This document shows, piece by piece, positions 1 to 9,506 of a stretch of 55,927 nucleotides of DNA. The translations under genes were made by a program, and so were the position numbers. This DNA is from Martinezella miluonensis (GTDB lineage Bacteria > Pseudomonadota > Alphaproteobacteria > Rhizobiales > Rhizobiaceae). The DNA lies in assembly GCF_900094545.1 (NCBI RefSeq), contig NZ_FMAH01000043.1, positions 1-55,927 on the forward strand, read 5' to 3'. The stretch's first letter is position 1. Each line of letters begins with the position of its first letter. The notes beneath the pieces were generated by a model. It saw only the letters and a program-made list of their open reading frames with translations, was not told where the DNA came from and searched no databases.

Positions 1-552
1 TTCCCATTCCCCCCACAAAGGCAGCCTGACGAAGGGGCGCCAAATACAAAGGAGAAAGGTTTAATTCCATCACGCTGCTTATTGTTGGGCGTGGCGGCCG
101 GTCAGGGCAACCCTCGTTGTGATTCTGCGAGCCTGAAACGGCAACACGCGCCATGTGAGACAGAGGAAGGCCCGAGACGAACCACGGTCCTGCGGTATTC
201 AACCCGCGCATCAGAGTCTGATCAACCGTCGTCTCAATGCCGCCGCGTCCTGCAATAGGCAGCATATTTGTCCCTCGTCGACGCTGAAAAAGGCGACAAG
301 AAAAACCTATGCCCAAACTCTTGAAAACGGACATGAGAATCATACATCGCATTTTTTGCCCGGAATGCAGAGGCTCATTTTGAGTGGCTTTGCACATAGG
401 TGCCCGACGATCCTCAGCCATCGAGCCGAAAATAGATTCCGATTTTGGAGTTGATGCGCTAGAGACAGGCTCTGTCGATTTGACCGCACGGCCGCGTAAA
501 TCTTTTGCTTTTCGTGGGCCGCTCGGTTGCCTTAGAGTTTTGCGAGTCCACG
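1..552. other. Left-edge region without a convincing gene
   Basis: No recognisable gene is seen on either strand. An open frame at 155-454 (+) has no ribosome-binding site and resembles no family. A 24-codon frame at 309-383 (+) ends in a Cys-Pro-Glu-Cys motif but is too short to judge. The stretch is less GC-rich than the operons to its right and probably holds the promoter of the membrane-protein gene that follows. Confidence 0.4.
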
Positions 553-1203
553 ATGTCCATGAGAGCTTCAGTCCGCCTTTACCGCTGGGCGATCGCGTTG
601 CTGGCGCTGTCAGGTGTCGTCATATCATATGTTGCCATTACACCGGCAGCGCATGTCTCGCGATTGACGTTGACGACGAATTTTCTCAGCTACTTTACGA
701 TCCAGGCGAACATTCTGTTTGCCGTTGTGCTGCTGTCGGCGGAGATCGCACCGTCATTGGCATTTGGGCGATGGGCGAGCCGTTCCTCGACAAAGACCGC
801 TCTGCTCATATATGTCGGGGTCGCCGGCGGCATCTATGCCTGGCTGCTAAAAGATGTCTGGCATCCGAGCGGCTGGCAGCTGCGGGGCGATCAGATACTT
901 CACTATTGCATCCCTTTATTGGCTGCGTTCGATTGGATATTCCTTGTCGAGCGTAACAGGCTCGACTGGCGCAATGCGATTTGGTGGTTGTTATTTCCGG
1001 CGCTCTACTCGGTGTACTCGCTCGTGCACGGTCAATTATCGCGCTTTTATCCCTATCCTTTTTTGGACGTGCGCGACATCGGTCTGCAAGCCGTTCTGAT
1101 CAATATGGCGTTCCTGGGCGTATTGTTCCTGGCTCTTGGAGGCGTGCTCATTCTGCTTGATCGTGTTGCGGCCAGGTTTGGTTCGCAGACACCGCAAGCT
1201 TGA
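553..1203 (+). CDS. Pr6Pr-type multi-pass membrane protein
   Basis: A 216-residue integral membrane protein with about six hydrophobic segments. The pattern fits the Pr6Pr (FAR-17a/AIG1-like) family. Family-typical features are the early Thr-x-x-Ser-Tyr-Phe-Thr-x-x-x-Asn segment (TNFLSYFTIQANILF), a Trp-His-Pro loop in the middle, and a Tyr-Pro-Tyr-Pro-Phe-Leu-Asp segment before the last helices. No enzymatic role is established for bacterial members. I chose the ATG at 553. A TTG at 505 would add 16 residues that look unlike the family. The gene stands alone: its neighbour on the right converges on it, with a terminator between them. The family call rests on the motif pattern alone. Confidence 0.7.
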   Translation: MSMRASVRLYRWAIALLALSGVVISYVAITPAAHVSRLTLTTNFLSYFTIQANILFAVVLLSAEIAPSLAFGRWASRSSTKTALLIYVGVAGGIYAWLLKDVWHPSGWQLRGDQILHYCIPLLAAFDWIFLVERNRLDWRNAIWWLLFPALYSVYSLVHGQLSRFYPYPFLDVRDIGLQAVLINMAFLGVLFLALGGVLILLDRVAARFGSQTPQA

Positions 1204-1215
1204 CACGCTTGAAAT

Positions 1216-1239
1216 GAAAAAAGCGGCCAAAAGGCCGCT
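1216..1239 (-). terminator. Rho-independent terminator of the sugar-acid operon
   Basis: AGCGGCC (1222-1228) and GGCCGCT (1233-1239) form a perfect 7-base stem with a four-base loop. Read on the minus strand it is followed by a run of six T, as in an intrinsic terminator. It lies 57 bases beyond the stop of the enolase-superfamily gene, so it probably ends that leftward operon. Confidence 0.85.
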
Positions 1240-1295
1240 CCTCTCAAATCGATGATAGCAATTCCTGCATTTGTCGGCAGTGCATTCAGAGATCG

Positions 1296-2483
1296 TCAGG
1301 CAAAGGCATAGGATCCGTCGGGACGCTTAGGCACGCGCCGCTGCCAATGGATATAGCCTTCCTCTTCCATCGCCTTTTCGTCCATATCGACGCCCCAGCC
1401 AGGTCGATCGGGCCGAAGCTCCAGATAGCCGTCCTTCGGCAGGTAGGGGTCGACGACGTAGCGCGTTTCTCCCTGTCTCTGCTCGACCTCGTTGCCGCCG
1501 TAGACATAGGCCTGGCCCTTCGGCAGCCGGTATTCGAGGATCTTGAAGTTCTGCGCGGCGGCCGAGAAATGCACATTGACGGCGGTTGCCAGCGGGCCCA
1601 TCGGATTGTGTGGAGCAACACCGACGAAATGCGCCTCGGCGATCGTCGCAATGCGCCGCATCTCGCTGATGCCGCCGACGACGCAGATATCGGGCTGGAT
1701 CAGGTCGGCGCCCTTGACCTGCAGCAGGCGCAGAAACTCATTGCGGTTATAAAGGGATTCACCGGTCGCCAAGACGCAATTGAGGCCTTGCTTCAATTCA
1801 CCCCACATCTCGATATTCTCTGGCCGAAGGGGCTCCTCGTAGAAGAGCGGATCATAAGGTGCGAGCGCATTGCCGAGCTGACGCGCAGCGACCGGCTCGA
1901 AGATCTTGGCGTGCGCATCGAAGGCGATCTCATAATCGTCACGCACGGTTTCGCGCAGCGAGCGGAAGTAGTCGGCCGATGCCTTGACGACATTGCCCCA
2001 GCGATGAGCATGCATGTCGATGCGCCATGGGCTGAGCTTGAACGCGGTAAAGCCCCATTCGGCATTCAGGCGATCAAACTCTTCGCGCGCTGCCGGAGCA
2101 TCCGGTGCGGTATAGACGCCGGCATAGACCTTGATGCGATCACGCACCGCGCCGCCGAGCAGCTTGTAGACCGGAACATTGAGGGCTTTTGCCGAGAGGT
2201 CCCAGAGGCAATGGTCGAGCGCGGAGATCGCTGAAAGTCCAAGGGCGCCGGGCGGGAAGCGGCTTTGCTGGATCAGCAGGTTGATGAGATAGTCGATGCG
2301 GCTTGGGTCCTGGCCGGCGATAAAGCCATAGAGATAGTCGAGGATCGGCGGCAGTGCCAAATCGGGGCCGTGATTGTAGCATTCGCCCCAGCCGGTCAGT
2401 CCGTCATCCGTATCCAGTGCCACGATGACGCGCGGACGATCCTTGTCGCGGGTCATGAATATCCGCATGCGGTCGATCTTCAT
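1296..2483 (-). CDS. Mandelate racemase/enolase-superfamily sugar-acid dehydratase
   Basis: A 395-residue cytoplasmic enzyme expected to remove water from an aldonic or uronic acid to give a 2-keto-3-deoxy acid. The superfamily metal ligands are visible in order: Asp in FDAHAKIF, Glu in YEEPL, and Glu in ATGES. QPD and a catalytic-type His in PHNPMGP follow. The paired His residues in DAH and PHNPMGP resemble the galactonate dehydratase (DgoD) group more than mandelate racemase. It is the last gene of a leftward operon behind a family-5 ABC importer. The divergent unit supplies a DapA-like enzyme that could act on a keto-deoxy product. The substrate is not fixed by sequence: galactonate-like acids are the first guess, other sugar acids are possible. 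Confidence 0.85.
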   Translation of the reverse strand: MKIDRMRIFMTRDKDRPRVIVALDTDDGLTGWGECYNHGPDLALPPILDYLYGFIAGQDPSRIDYLINLLIQQSRFPPGALGLSAISALDHCLWDLSAKALNVPVYKLLGGAVRDRIKVYAGVYTAPDAPAAREEFDRLNAEWGFTAFKLSPWRIDMHAHRWGNVVKASADYFRSLRETVRDDYEIAFDAHAKIFEPVAARQLGNALAPYDPLFYEEPLRPENIEMWGELKQGLNCVLATGESLYNRNEFLRLLQVKGADLIQPDICVVGGISEMRRIATIAEAHFVGVAPHNPMGPLATAVNVHFSAAAQNFKILEYRLPKGQAYVYGGNEVEQRQGETRYVVDPYLPKDGYLELRPDRPGWGVDMDEKAMEEEGYIHWQRRVPKRPDGSYAFA

Positions 2484-2611
2484 CTTACTTTCCTTCTATC
2501 GATGATTATGGATGCGGCATGGGAGGTGCTGCAGGTCAGGAAATCGTCGCCACGTCGAACCGAAGTCGGATCGGTGGCGAATGCGTTCCGGGGCAATGTC
2601 GATCGAGAGCC

Positions 2612-4333
2612 TCATGCGGCACTGCCGTTCTTCACGGTTTCGGGCTCGACATAGCGGAAGCGCCGCGAACGATCCCGATCGCGAGGATCGGGGCGCGGGA
2701 TCGCTGAGATCAGCGCTTGCGTATAGGCATGTTCGGGTGCGTTGCAGACCTTGTCGGCATCACCGACCTCGACCAAGCGCCCCTTGTACATGACGCCGAC
2801 GCGGTCGCACATGTAACGGATGACGCCGATATCGTGGCTGATGAAGATATAGGCAAGACCGAGTTCGTCCTGCAGGCGCATCAATAGATCAAGCACCTGG
2901 GAGCGTACGGAAACGTCAAGAGCCGACGTCGCCTCGTCGGCGACGATCACCCGTGGATTGAGGGTTATGGCGCGGGCAATACCGATGCGCTGGCGCTGAC
3001 CGCCGGAGAAGGCATGCGGATAGCGCTCGCGCGACCTTGGATCGAGCCCGACTTGCTCCATCAGATGGCAAACGCGTTCATCGAGTGCCCGGCCCTTGAC
3101 AATGCCGTTGACGAGCAACGGCTCACCGATGATCTGCGAGACGGTCATGCGCGGATTGAGGGAGCCGAAGGGATCCTGAAACACCATGCGCAGTTCGCGG
3201 CGGGCGGCCGCAAGAGTTGTCCCTTTCGCGCTTGCCAGATCCGTGACGCCGCCATCGGAGCCACGATAAAGGATTTCCCCGGCAGTTGGGTCGATAAGAC
3301 GCATGATCGAACGGCCCATCGTCGTTTTGCCTGATCCACTCTCGCCGACGATTCCGAGCGTTTCGCGCGGCAAAAGCGAGATCGAGACATCATTGAGGGC
3401 GCGGACTTCGCTGAAGGCCATCGACACGTTGCGCAATTCAAGGATCGGAGCCGCGGCTCTGTCGAGCGGCGGGCGTGCCAACCGGATTTCGGCCTTCCTT
3501 TCGAGCTTCAGCACCGAGCCGATCAGCATGCGCGTATAATCATCCTTCGGCGCATGGAAGATCTGCTCGACCGGCCCGTACTCCTTGACGACACCATTAT
3601 GCATGACGAGCACGTCGTCAGCGATCTGGGCGACCACGCCCATGTCGTGGGTGATGAACAGCACCGCCATGCCTTTGGCCTTCTGCAGCCGGGCAATGAG
3701 ATCGAGGATCTCGGCCTGCGTCGTCACGTCGAGCGCCGTCGTCGGCTCGTCGGCGATCAGGAGCTGCGGCTTGCAGGCAAGCGCCATGGCGATCATGGCG
3801 CGTTGCCGCATGCCGCCCGAATATTGAAAAGCGTAGCGGTCTATAGCCCTTTCCGGCGAGGGGATTTCCACCTGTTTCAGAAGCGAGATCGTCTCGGCGC
3901 GCGCTTCGGCCTTGCTCATTTTTGTATGGAGGCGCAGTGCTTCCATGATCTGGTCGCCGACCGTGTGGACTGGCGAGAGCGATGCCATCGGCTCCTGAAA
4001 GATCATGGCGATGTCGTGCCCGCGGATCGACCTGATCTGGCGCCCGCGCGGGTTGAGCTTGACGAGATCCACCGAATTGCCGCCGGCGCCATTCAGGATG
4101 ATCGAACCGCCGGTGATGCGTCCGGGGGAATCGACGATCTGGAGGATCGAGCGTGCGGTGACAGATTTGCCCGAGCCGCTTTCCCCGACGACGCAAAGTG
4201 TCTTTCCAGACTCGATGGAGAAGGAGAGGTTGTCGACCGCGCGAAATGTGCCGGTTCGCAAGGGAAAGTCGACAGTGAGATTCTTGACCTGCAGCAGCGG
4301 GCGGGCGGTACTCATTGAAACGATATCGGTCAT
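2612..4333 (-). CDS. Fused double ATPase of a peptide/oligosaccharide-type ABC importer (DppD-DppF-like)
   Basis: A 573-residue protein holding two complete ABC ATPase domains in one chain. The first has Walker A GESGSGKS near residues 50-57, signature YSGGMRQR and Walker B LLIADEPTTALD. The second has GESGSGKT, FSGGQRQR and VIVADEATSALD, with Ala-Thr where Pro-Thr is usual. Most relatives are split into separate D and F proteins; the fused form is also common in rhizobia. I chose the ATG at 4333: it has a GAGG site just upstream and clears the stop of the permease gene. Starting at 4378 would overlap that gene. The protein powers the importer made with the two permeases and the binding protein upstream in the same operon. 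Confidence 0.93.
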   Translation of the reverse strand: MTDIVSMSTARPLLQVKNLTVDFPLRTGTFRAVDNLSFSIESGKTLCVVGESGSGKSVTARSILQIVDSPGRITGGSIILNGAGGNSVDLVKLNPRGRQIRSIRGHDIAMIFQEPMASLSPVHTVGDQIMEALRLHTKMSKAEARAETISLLKQVEIPSPERAIDRYAFQYSGGMRQRAMIAMALACKPQLLIADEPTTALDVTTQAEILDLIARLQKAKGMAVLFITHDMGVVAQIADDVLVMHNGVVKEYGPVEQIFHAPKDDYTRMLIGSVLKLERKAEIRLARPPLDRAAAPILELRNVSMAFSEVRALNDVSISLLPRETLGIVGESGSGKTTMGRSIMRLIDPTAGEILYRGSDGGVTDLASAKGTTLAAARRELRMVFQDPFGSLNPRMTVSQIIGEPLLVNGIVKGRALDERVCHLMEQVGLDPRSRERYPHAFSGGQRQRIGIARAITLNPRVIVADEATSALDVSVRSQVLDLLMRLQDELGLAYIFISHDIGVIRYMCDRVGVMYKGRLVEVGDADKVCNAPEHAYTQALISAIPRPDPRDRDRSRRFRYVEPETVKNGSAA

Positions 4334-4340
4334 GCCCGCC

Positions 4341-5462
4341 TCATTTGTTGTAGGGATCGGCCGCGTCACGCAGGCCATCGCCGAGAAGGTTCAGAGCCAT
4401 CACGGCGATGACGACGGCGACCCCCGGCAGGAAGAGCCATGGTGCTGTGGCGATCGAGCGGATGTTTTGCGCCTCGCGCAACAGCACGCCCCAGGAGACG
4501 GTCGGCGGCTGCAGGCCGAGCCCTAGGAAGGAGAGGGACGTCTCGGCCAGGATCATCGCCGGCACTGCAAGCGTGATAGAAGCAATGATGTGGCTGGCGA
4601 AGCTCGGCAGCATATGGCGGAAGATGATGCGCCCCTCGCTGGCGCCATCGAGCCTTGCTGCAGCGACGAATTCTTCCGTTCGCAGCGACAGGAAACGACC
4701 GCGTACGACGCGGGCAAGCTGCGCCCAGCCAGTCAGCGACAGGATGATTGTGATCATCATATATTGCAGCGCTGCCGGCCAGCCTTGCGGCAGGGCCGCC
4801 GCCATGGCGAGCCAGATCGGGATAGTAGGCAGGGACAGCACGAAGTCGATCAAGCGTTGGATGAAGAAGTCGAGCTTTCCGCCGTAATAGCCTGAAATTC
4901 CTCCAAGAACGATACCGAGCAGAAGCGAAAAGAACACGCCGACCAGACCGATCGACAGCGAAATCTGTGCGCCTTGGACGGTGCGGCTGAAGACGTCGCG
5001 GCCGAGCCGATCGGCTCCGAACAACAAAAGAGGCGTCGATTTGTCCGAGGATGCCAGCAGATGGATGTTGCTCGTGAAGAGACCCAGCACGGAATATTCG
5101 TAGCCGCGCCCGAACAGGCTGATGGCGACGCGCTTCGAGGTATCTTCCTTGAAGATTGCCGCGAGCGTTTCCGGGTCGCGAGTCAGCTTCAGCGGGTAGT
5201 AGTGCAGCCCGATAGAGAAGCCGTTAGCCGTATCGATGAAATGGACCCTTTGCGGCGGATGGAAGGTTGCGCGCGCGTTTTGCTGATTGGGATCGTTGAT
5301 CGCAAAGAACCCAGGCAGGATCGCGACGACATACATCACCACGGTGACGACGAGGGCGGCCATGGCGAGCTTGTGGCGGCGGAATGCCCACCAGATCAGC
5401 TGCCATTGCGAGGCGACCGCGTTGCGGTCAGGGCGCAGGTTTGTAACGGCAGTATCGGCCAT
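4341..5462 (-). CDS. ABC importer permease, DppC-like
   Basis: An inner-membrane subunit of 373 residues. One helix near residues 30-55 is followed by an unusually long periplasmic stretch of about 90 residues, then the five-helix transport core. The coupling loop that docks onto the ATPase is visible as EEFVAAARLDGAS. Typical DppC proteins are about 300 residues, so the extra length lies in the loop after helix 1. Such extended loops occur in oligosaccharide and sugar-acid members of this importer class. It lies 7 bases upstream of the ATPase gene and 9 bases downstream of the DppB-like gene, so the three are surely co-transcribed. Confidence 0.92.
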   Translation of the reverse strand: MADTAVTNLRPDRNAVASQWQLIWWAFRRHKLAMAALVVTVVMYVVAILPGFFAINDPNQQNARATFHPPQRVHFIDTANGFSIGLHYYPLKLTRDPETLAAIFKEDTSKRVAISLFGRGYEYSVLGLFTSNIHLLASSDKSTPLLLFGADRLGRDVFSRTVQGAQISLSIGLVGVFFSLLLGIVLGGISGYYGGKLDFFIQRLIDFVLSLPTIPIWLAMAAALPQGWPAALQYMMITIILSLTGWAQLARVVRGRFLSLRTEEFVAAARLDGASEGRIIFRHMLPSFASHIIASITLAVPAMILAETSLSFLGLGLQPPTVSWGVLLREAQNIRSIATAPWLFLPGVAVVIAVMALNLLGDGLRDAADPYNK

Positions 5463-5471
5463 GGGCTGCTC

Positions 5472-6458
5472 CTATTCCAACCGGATGCGGGGATCGACGA
5501 GGGCAAGCAGGATGTCGCTGATGAGTGACCCGATCAGCGTCAGCGCACAGATCAGCAGCACGAAGGCACCGGCGAGATACATGTCCTGCGCCATCAGGGC
5601 CTGCAGCAGCAGAGGTGCTGCCGTTGGCAGATTGAGAACGATCGCCACGACGACGGACCCCGAAATGAGATTTGGCAGCAGCCAGGCAATTGTCGAGATG
5701 AACGGATTGAGCGCGATGCGCAGCGGATATTTCACCAGCAGCCGGAACTCCGACAGGCCTTTCGCGCGGGCGGTCGTCACATAGGGCTTTGGTAGCTCAT
5801 CGAGCATATTGGCGCGCATGACGCGGATCAGGCTTGCCGTCGAGGAGACTGCGAGAATGATCACCGGCAACCAGAGATGCGACAGGAGGTTCAGCATCTT
5901 GGCGATGCTCCAGGGGGCTGTCTCGAATTCGGAGGAGAACAGGCCGCCGACATCCTGACCGAACTCGACCGCGGCGACATACATCAGCGCCAGCGCCAGC
6001 AGGAAGGAGGGGATGGCAAGCCCGAGAAAGGTGAAGGCGGTAAAGAAATAATCGCCGATCGAGTATTTCCTGACGGCGGAATAGACGCCGATCGGAAGCG
6101 CGATCGCCCAGGTGGCGATCAGGGTCGCAAGCGCCAGCACGAGCGTCAGCGCCATGCGCTCCCAGATGAGGCCGGAGACGGGCTGCTGCCATTCGAACGA
6201 AATGCCGAAATCACCGCGCGAAAGAATGCCCCACATCCATTTGATATATTGGATGATCATTGGCTGATCGAGACCGAAGCGCTCGCGCAATTCCGCGGCC
6301 ATGTTCTGGTCGATCACTTCATTCGAGGAGGCAAGCGTGGCGATATAAGTGGTCACATAGTCGCCGGGCGGCAGCTGGATCAGCACGAAGGCGAGGAAGC
6401 TGATGGCAAACAGGGATGGGATCATCCATAAGAGACGTTTGGCGATAAAGACCAGCAT
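5472..6458 (-). CDS. ABC importer permease, DppB-like
   Basis: A 328-residue inner-membrane subunit with the N-terminal helix and six-helix core of the DppB/OppB type. The coupling loop near the C-terminal third reads TTARAKGLSEFRLLVKYPLR. I chose the ATG at 6458, where the protein begins with the family-typical MLVFIAKRLLWMIP. The longer frame adds 27 residues that run into the spacer after the binding-protein gene. It pairs with the DppC-like subunit just downstream to form the channel. Confidence 0.92.
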   Translation of the reverse strand: MLVFIAKRLLWMIPSLFAISFLAFVLIQLPPGDYVTTYIATLASSNEVIDQNMAAELRERFGLDQPMIIQYIKWMWGILSRGDFGISFEWQQPVSGLIWERMALTLVLALATLIATWAIALPIGVYSAVRKYSIGDYFFTAFTFLGLAIPSFLLALALMYVAAVEFGQDVGGLFSSEFETAPWSIAKMLNLLSHLWLPVIILAVSSTASLIRVMRANMLDELPKPYVTTARAKGLSEFRLLVKYPLRIALNPFISTIAWLLPNLISGSVVVAIVLNLPTAAPLLLQALMAQDMYLAGAFVLLICALTLIGSLISDILLALVDPRIRLE

Positions 6459-6508
6459 GGCTATTTCTCGCATTGAACGCTGCCTTGGGCAGCTTCGCAT
6501 GAAGGAGA

Positions 6509-6531
6509 GCGCCGCCCTTTGCGGACGGCGC
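6509..6531 (-). terminator. Stem-loop between binding-protein and permease genes
   Basis: On the minus strand GCGCCGTCC pairs with GGGCGGCGC (nine pairs, one G-U) around a five-base loop. There is no T run, so it is more likely a leaky terminator or a 3'-end protector of the binding-protein message than a full stop. Confidence 0.6.
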
Positions 6532-6544
6532 AGGATCATTGTGA

Positions 6545-8491
6545 TCAGCTGGTGAAGAAGAATTGCTGCGGCATGGCCGGTCCTGGATTGGGCCAGGACC
6601 AGCTATCCGGCTGCTTCTCCGGAACATTGTGCAGGTTGTTGCGGATGATACCGAAGCCGCCGACGGCAAGGCAAAGCCCAACGGTTTCAAACTCTTCGGC
6701 GGCGATGTCGAAGATCTGCTTCATGACGGCGCCGCGCTTTTCCAGATCGGCCGTCGAGCGCGCCTCGTCGAAAAGTTTCATGCGCTTCTTCTGGCTTTCC
6801 GGCGGCTCCTCGCCCTGCTTGCCGTTCGAGGTGTACCAGACCGACCATGGAATGGCGTAGCGCGAACCCTGCGGATGGAAGGCGAAGAAATCGCGCGGAT
6901 CGAGCATGGGATCGAGACCGCCGGGCCCCGGCCAGACCTGGGCATCATGGGCGTTGTCGTCGCCGCGGGTGTAGTAGAGCGCCCGCTCGATCGTATTGAC
7001 CTTCATGTCGACGCCGATCTGCGCCCAATGTGCCTTCACCAGTTCAAGTGCGTCGACCAGATCGGGATAGAGGGTCGGAATGACATCGATGGCGAAGAAC
7101 ATCTTTTGACCGTCCGGTCTCAGACGGAAGCCGTTCGCATCCTTTTTGCCGTAACCGGCTTGATCGAGCATGGCGCCTGCCTTGTCCGGATCGTAGCCGG
7201 TGAATTGGCGGGCATACTTCTCATTGTACCAGGGATGCTCCGGTCGCGGCCCAGCCTGGTAGCTCTGGCTTTGGCCAAAGTAGACGATGTCGATGATTTC
7301 CTGCCGATTGATCCCGAGTGAGAGCGCCTGCCTGACCGATTTGTCGGCAAACATCTTGCGCATAGCGGGATCTTTATGGGTAATGTTGAAGTAGATCTGG
7401 CATTGCTGCGAGCTCGAAGGAATAAGAGTTAGAAGGCGATAGTCACCTTTCTTCATGTTCTGCGAAAGTGTCGGCTTGTTCGCGAGCACGCTGATGTGAC
7501 GTTCCTGGATATCGATCTTGCCGGAAATGACATTCAGCATCAGAGATTCCACGTCCTGCGAGATGCCGAAATTGATCTCGTCGACATAGGGAAGCTGGTT
7601 GCCGGCCGTGTCGACCTGCCAAAAATAAGGGTTGCGGGTCATGACGACGCGGGTGGCGCCGCCGCTATAGGGTTCCTTGACGACCCAAGGATCGAGCGTC
7701 GGTTTATCGGGATTGCCCCAGCGCGACGGAATTTCGATATCGCCGCAGCGTGCACGGAAGAGTTCGGCCCAGCTGCTGGCACCGGCCTTTTTCGCGTCTT
7801 CTGCCACGTTCGGATTGTATTTCGGCAGGAACTGGCTGCAATAGTGCTTCGGAAACAGCGTCGGATGCTGGCCGAGCGGCGTCGCCAGATTTTCGAGATA
7901 GAGTGCATTCGGTGCAGCAAAGGTGAATTTCACCGTGTAGTCGTCGATCTTCGTGACATCGACGGCCTTGCCGGCGACGGTCAGTTGTGCCGGCGTCGCG
8001 CTGTAGAGATTGGTATTCTTGACGCAGTCTTCGATGGCGAAGACCACATCGTCGGCTGTGAACGGATGGCCGTCAGACCAGCGCGCGCCCTGGATGAGAT
8101 AGAAGGTGAATTGCGTGGCGTCGGCATTGACGTCCCAGTGCTCGGCAAGGTTCGGCAGCACCTGGGTGAACTCAAGATTCCAGCGCACCAGGCTCTGATT
8201 GCCTACCATGCGCAGAATGCCGTTATGGTCGGATGAGCCGCGCAGGCCGCGTCGCAACGTGCCACCATAACTGCCGACCTTCTCGTAAGGGGTGACGACC
8301 ATCGGCTTTTTCGGCAGTCGGTCCGCCAGCGCCGGCAGCTTGCCGTCCTTGACGAGTTGCGCCAAGGCAGGCGCCTCGCCACCGGTGTCAGCAGCGCTGG
8401 CGCGGCCGGCCAAAGATAGGGCGGCCATTCCTGCCATGCCTCCGAGGACGGCGCGTCTGCTCACGCCGCGAGACAATATTTCATCGCGCAT
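6545..8491 (-). CDS. Family-5 periplasmic solute-binding protein with Tat-type signal
   Basis: A 648-residue binding protein of the peptide/nickel/oligosaccharide class (SBP family 5) that delivers ligand to the DppBC-like channel. The N-terminus carries a twin-arginine signal (SRRAVLGG followed by a hydrophobic stretch and an Ala-rich cleavage site near residue 33). The family motif RWSDGHPFTADDVVFAIED is clear near residues 135-155. The start at 8491 has GGGAGG six bases upstream. It is longer than dipeptide-binding proteins (about 530), in line with oligosaccharide- or sugar-acid-binding rhizobial members such as AgpA. Operon context with a sugar-acid dehydratase argues for a carbohydrate ligand rather than a peptide. 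Confidence 0.92.
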   Translation of the reverse strand: MRDEILSRGVSRRAVLGGMAGMAALSLAGRASAADTGGEAPALAQLVKDGKLPALADRLPKKPMVVTPYEKVGSYGGTLRRGLRGSSDHNGILRMVGNQSLVRWNLEFTQVLPNLAEHWDVNADATQFTFYLIQGARWSDGHPFTADDVVFAIEDCVKNTNLYSATPAQLTVAGKAVDVTKIDDYTVKFTFAAPNALYLENLATPLGQHPTLFPKHYCSQFLPKYNPNVAEDAKKAGASSWAELFRARCGDIEIPSRWGNPDKPTLDPWVVKEPYSGGATRVVMTRNPYFWQVDTAGNQLPYVDEINFGISQDVESLMLNVISGKIDIQERHISVLANKPTLSQNMKKGDYRLLTLIPSSSQQCQIYFNITHKDPAMRKMFADKSVRQALSLGINRQEIIDIVYFGQSQSYQAGPRPEHPWYNEKYARQFTGYDPDKAGAMLDQAGYGKKDANGFRLRPDGQKMFFAIDVIPTLYPDLVDALELVKAHWAQIGVDMKVNTIERALYYTRGDDNAHDAQVWPGPGGLDPMLDPRDFFAFHPQGSRYAIPWSVWYTSNGKQGEEPPESQKKRMKLFDEARSTADLEKRGAVMKQIFDIAAEEFETVGLCLAVGGFGIIRNNLHNVPEKQPDSWSWPNPGPAMPQQFFFTS

Positions 8492-8700
8492 CGAATCCCT
8501 CCCAATTGAACCTCGGCCGGACTGTGCCTCTGCCGATGCGACAAGCTCCCAACCCGCCGCGATGCACCCCTCTGGCGCAGCGTCGAGACCATATTATGTT
8601 CTCAGATAATTACAAGAGTTGACAGATATTTACAGATTTAGTAGCCCTGTCGCGCAGGAAATGCGCTATGGCTGTCGCCGGTCGGCATTCACGAAGGACG
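8492..8700. promoter_or_regulatory. Divergent control region between importer operon and GntR gene
   Basis: This 209-base AT-rich stretch separates the leftward importer operon from the rightward regulator gene. ATTAT (8593-8597) and ATAAT (8606-8610) form an 18-base interrupted palindrome that could be an operator. A TTGACA at 8619-8624 could serve as a rightward -35 box, though the -10 at proper spacing is weak. Assigning the palindrome to the adjacent GntR protein is inference. Confidence 0.4.
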
Positions 8701-9417
8701 ATGATGAAACTCTCTGTCGCCAACGATTCCGGTACGGGCGCGACGCGCTTCGGCGACATCATCTACGAGAGGATCGTCGCCATGATTGCGGACGGAACGT
8801 TTCCGGTAAACGAACGACTGCCCGCGGAAGCGAAGCTCGCAGAGATGTTCGGCGCCTCACGGCCCGTGGTGCGCGACGCTTTGGAACGGCTTCGCGCCGA
8901 CGGTTTGATCGTCTCGCGCAAGGGGTCAGGTTCCTATGTCAGGCAAAGGCCCGATTCCTCGGTCCTGAAGATGGTGCCGGTCGGATCGCTCGCCGATGTC
9001 CAGCGCTTCTTCGAATTTCGCGCCGGGCTTGAAGCCGAGGCTGCAGAGCTCGCTGCACGTAACTGGCAGCCTGCCGACAAGGATCGCATTATGGCCGCGC
9101 TGCAGAAGATCGAACAGTGTCTTCGTGAGGGCAGGCTCGGTGCGGAAGAGGATCAGGAATTGCACGATGCGATTGCGATCGCGACCGGCAATCAATTCCA
9201 TATTACGGCTCGCGAATTGTTCCGGCCGCATTTTGCCATTGGTCATTCCGTGACCCGCAGTCTCAGCCTCAAGCGGACGGCTGAACAGATCCGCAGCGTC
9301 CAGGATGAGCATGCGGTGATCGTGCAAGCAATCTTTGCGCGTCAGGAGACCGAAGCGCACGATGCCATGAAGCGACACATATTGAATGCACGCGCCCGCA
9401 TGTTCCAGGGCGTCTAG
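8701..9417 (+). CDS. GntR-family (FadR subfamily) transcriptional regulator
   Basis: A 238-residue regulator. Residues about 20-85 form the winged helix: IYERIVAMIADGTFPVNERLP, then ASRPVVRDALERLRADGLIVSRKGSGSYV. The all-helical FCD effector domain follows, with HDAIAIATGN and an HAVIVQAIFARQ segment near the end. I chose the ATG at 8701 because GAAGGA lies just upstream; 8704 is equally possible. It is divergent from the importer/dehydratase operon and 89 bases upstream of the DapA-like gene, so it most likely controls both in response to the sugar acid or its keto-deoxy product. Confidence 0.9.
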   Translation: MMKLSVANDSGTGATRFGDIIYERIVAMIADGTFPVNERLPAEAKLAEMFGASRPVVRDALERLRADGLIVSRKGSGSYVRQRPDSSVLKMVPVGSLADVQRFFEFRAGLEAEAAELAARNWQPADKDRIMAALQKIEQCLREGRLGAEEDQELHDAIAIATGNQFHITARELFRPHFAIGHSVTRSLSLKRTAEQIRSVQDEHAVIVQAIFARQETEAHDAMKRHILNARARMFQGV

Positions 9418-9506
9418 GACATTGGATGAGGTGAGAGTGAAGCGACCGGCTTCTTGAAGCTTCCTCGCTTCCACCTCGGCAGGTGATGAGGGTAAGGGTT
9501 AAGAAG

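Noticed and set aside
155..454. 99-codon frame near the left edge
   Set aside because: No ribosome-binding site, Arg/His/Cys-rich composition typical of out-of-frame translation, no family match.
2612..8491. Nickel or dipeptide importer
   Set aside because: Family-5 importers are often labelled so by default; the flanking dehydratase and keto-deoxy-acid enzyme make a carbohydrate acid more likely.
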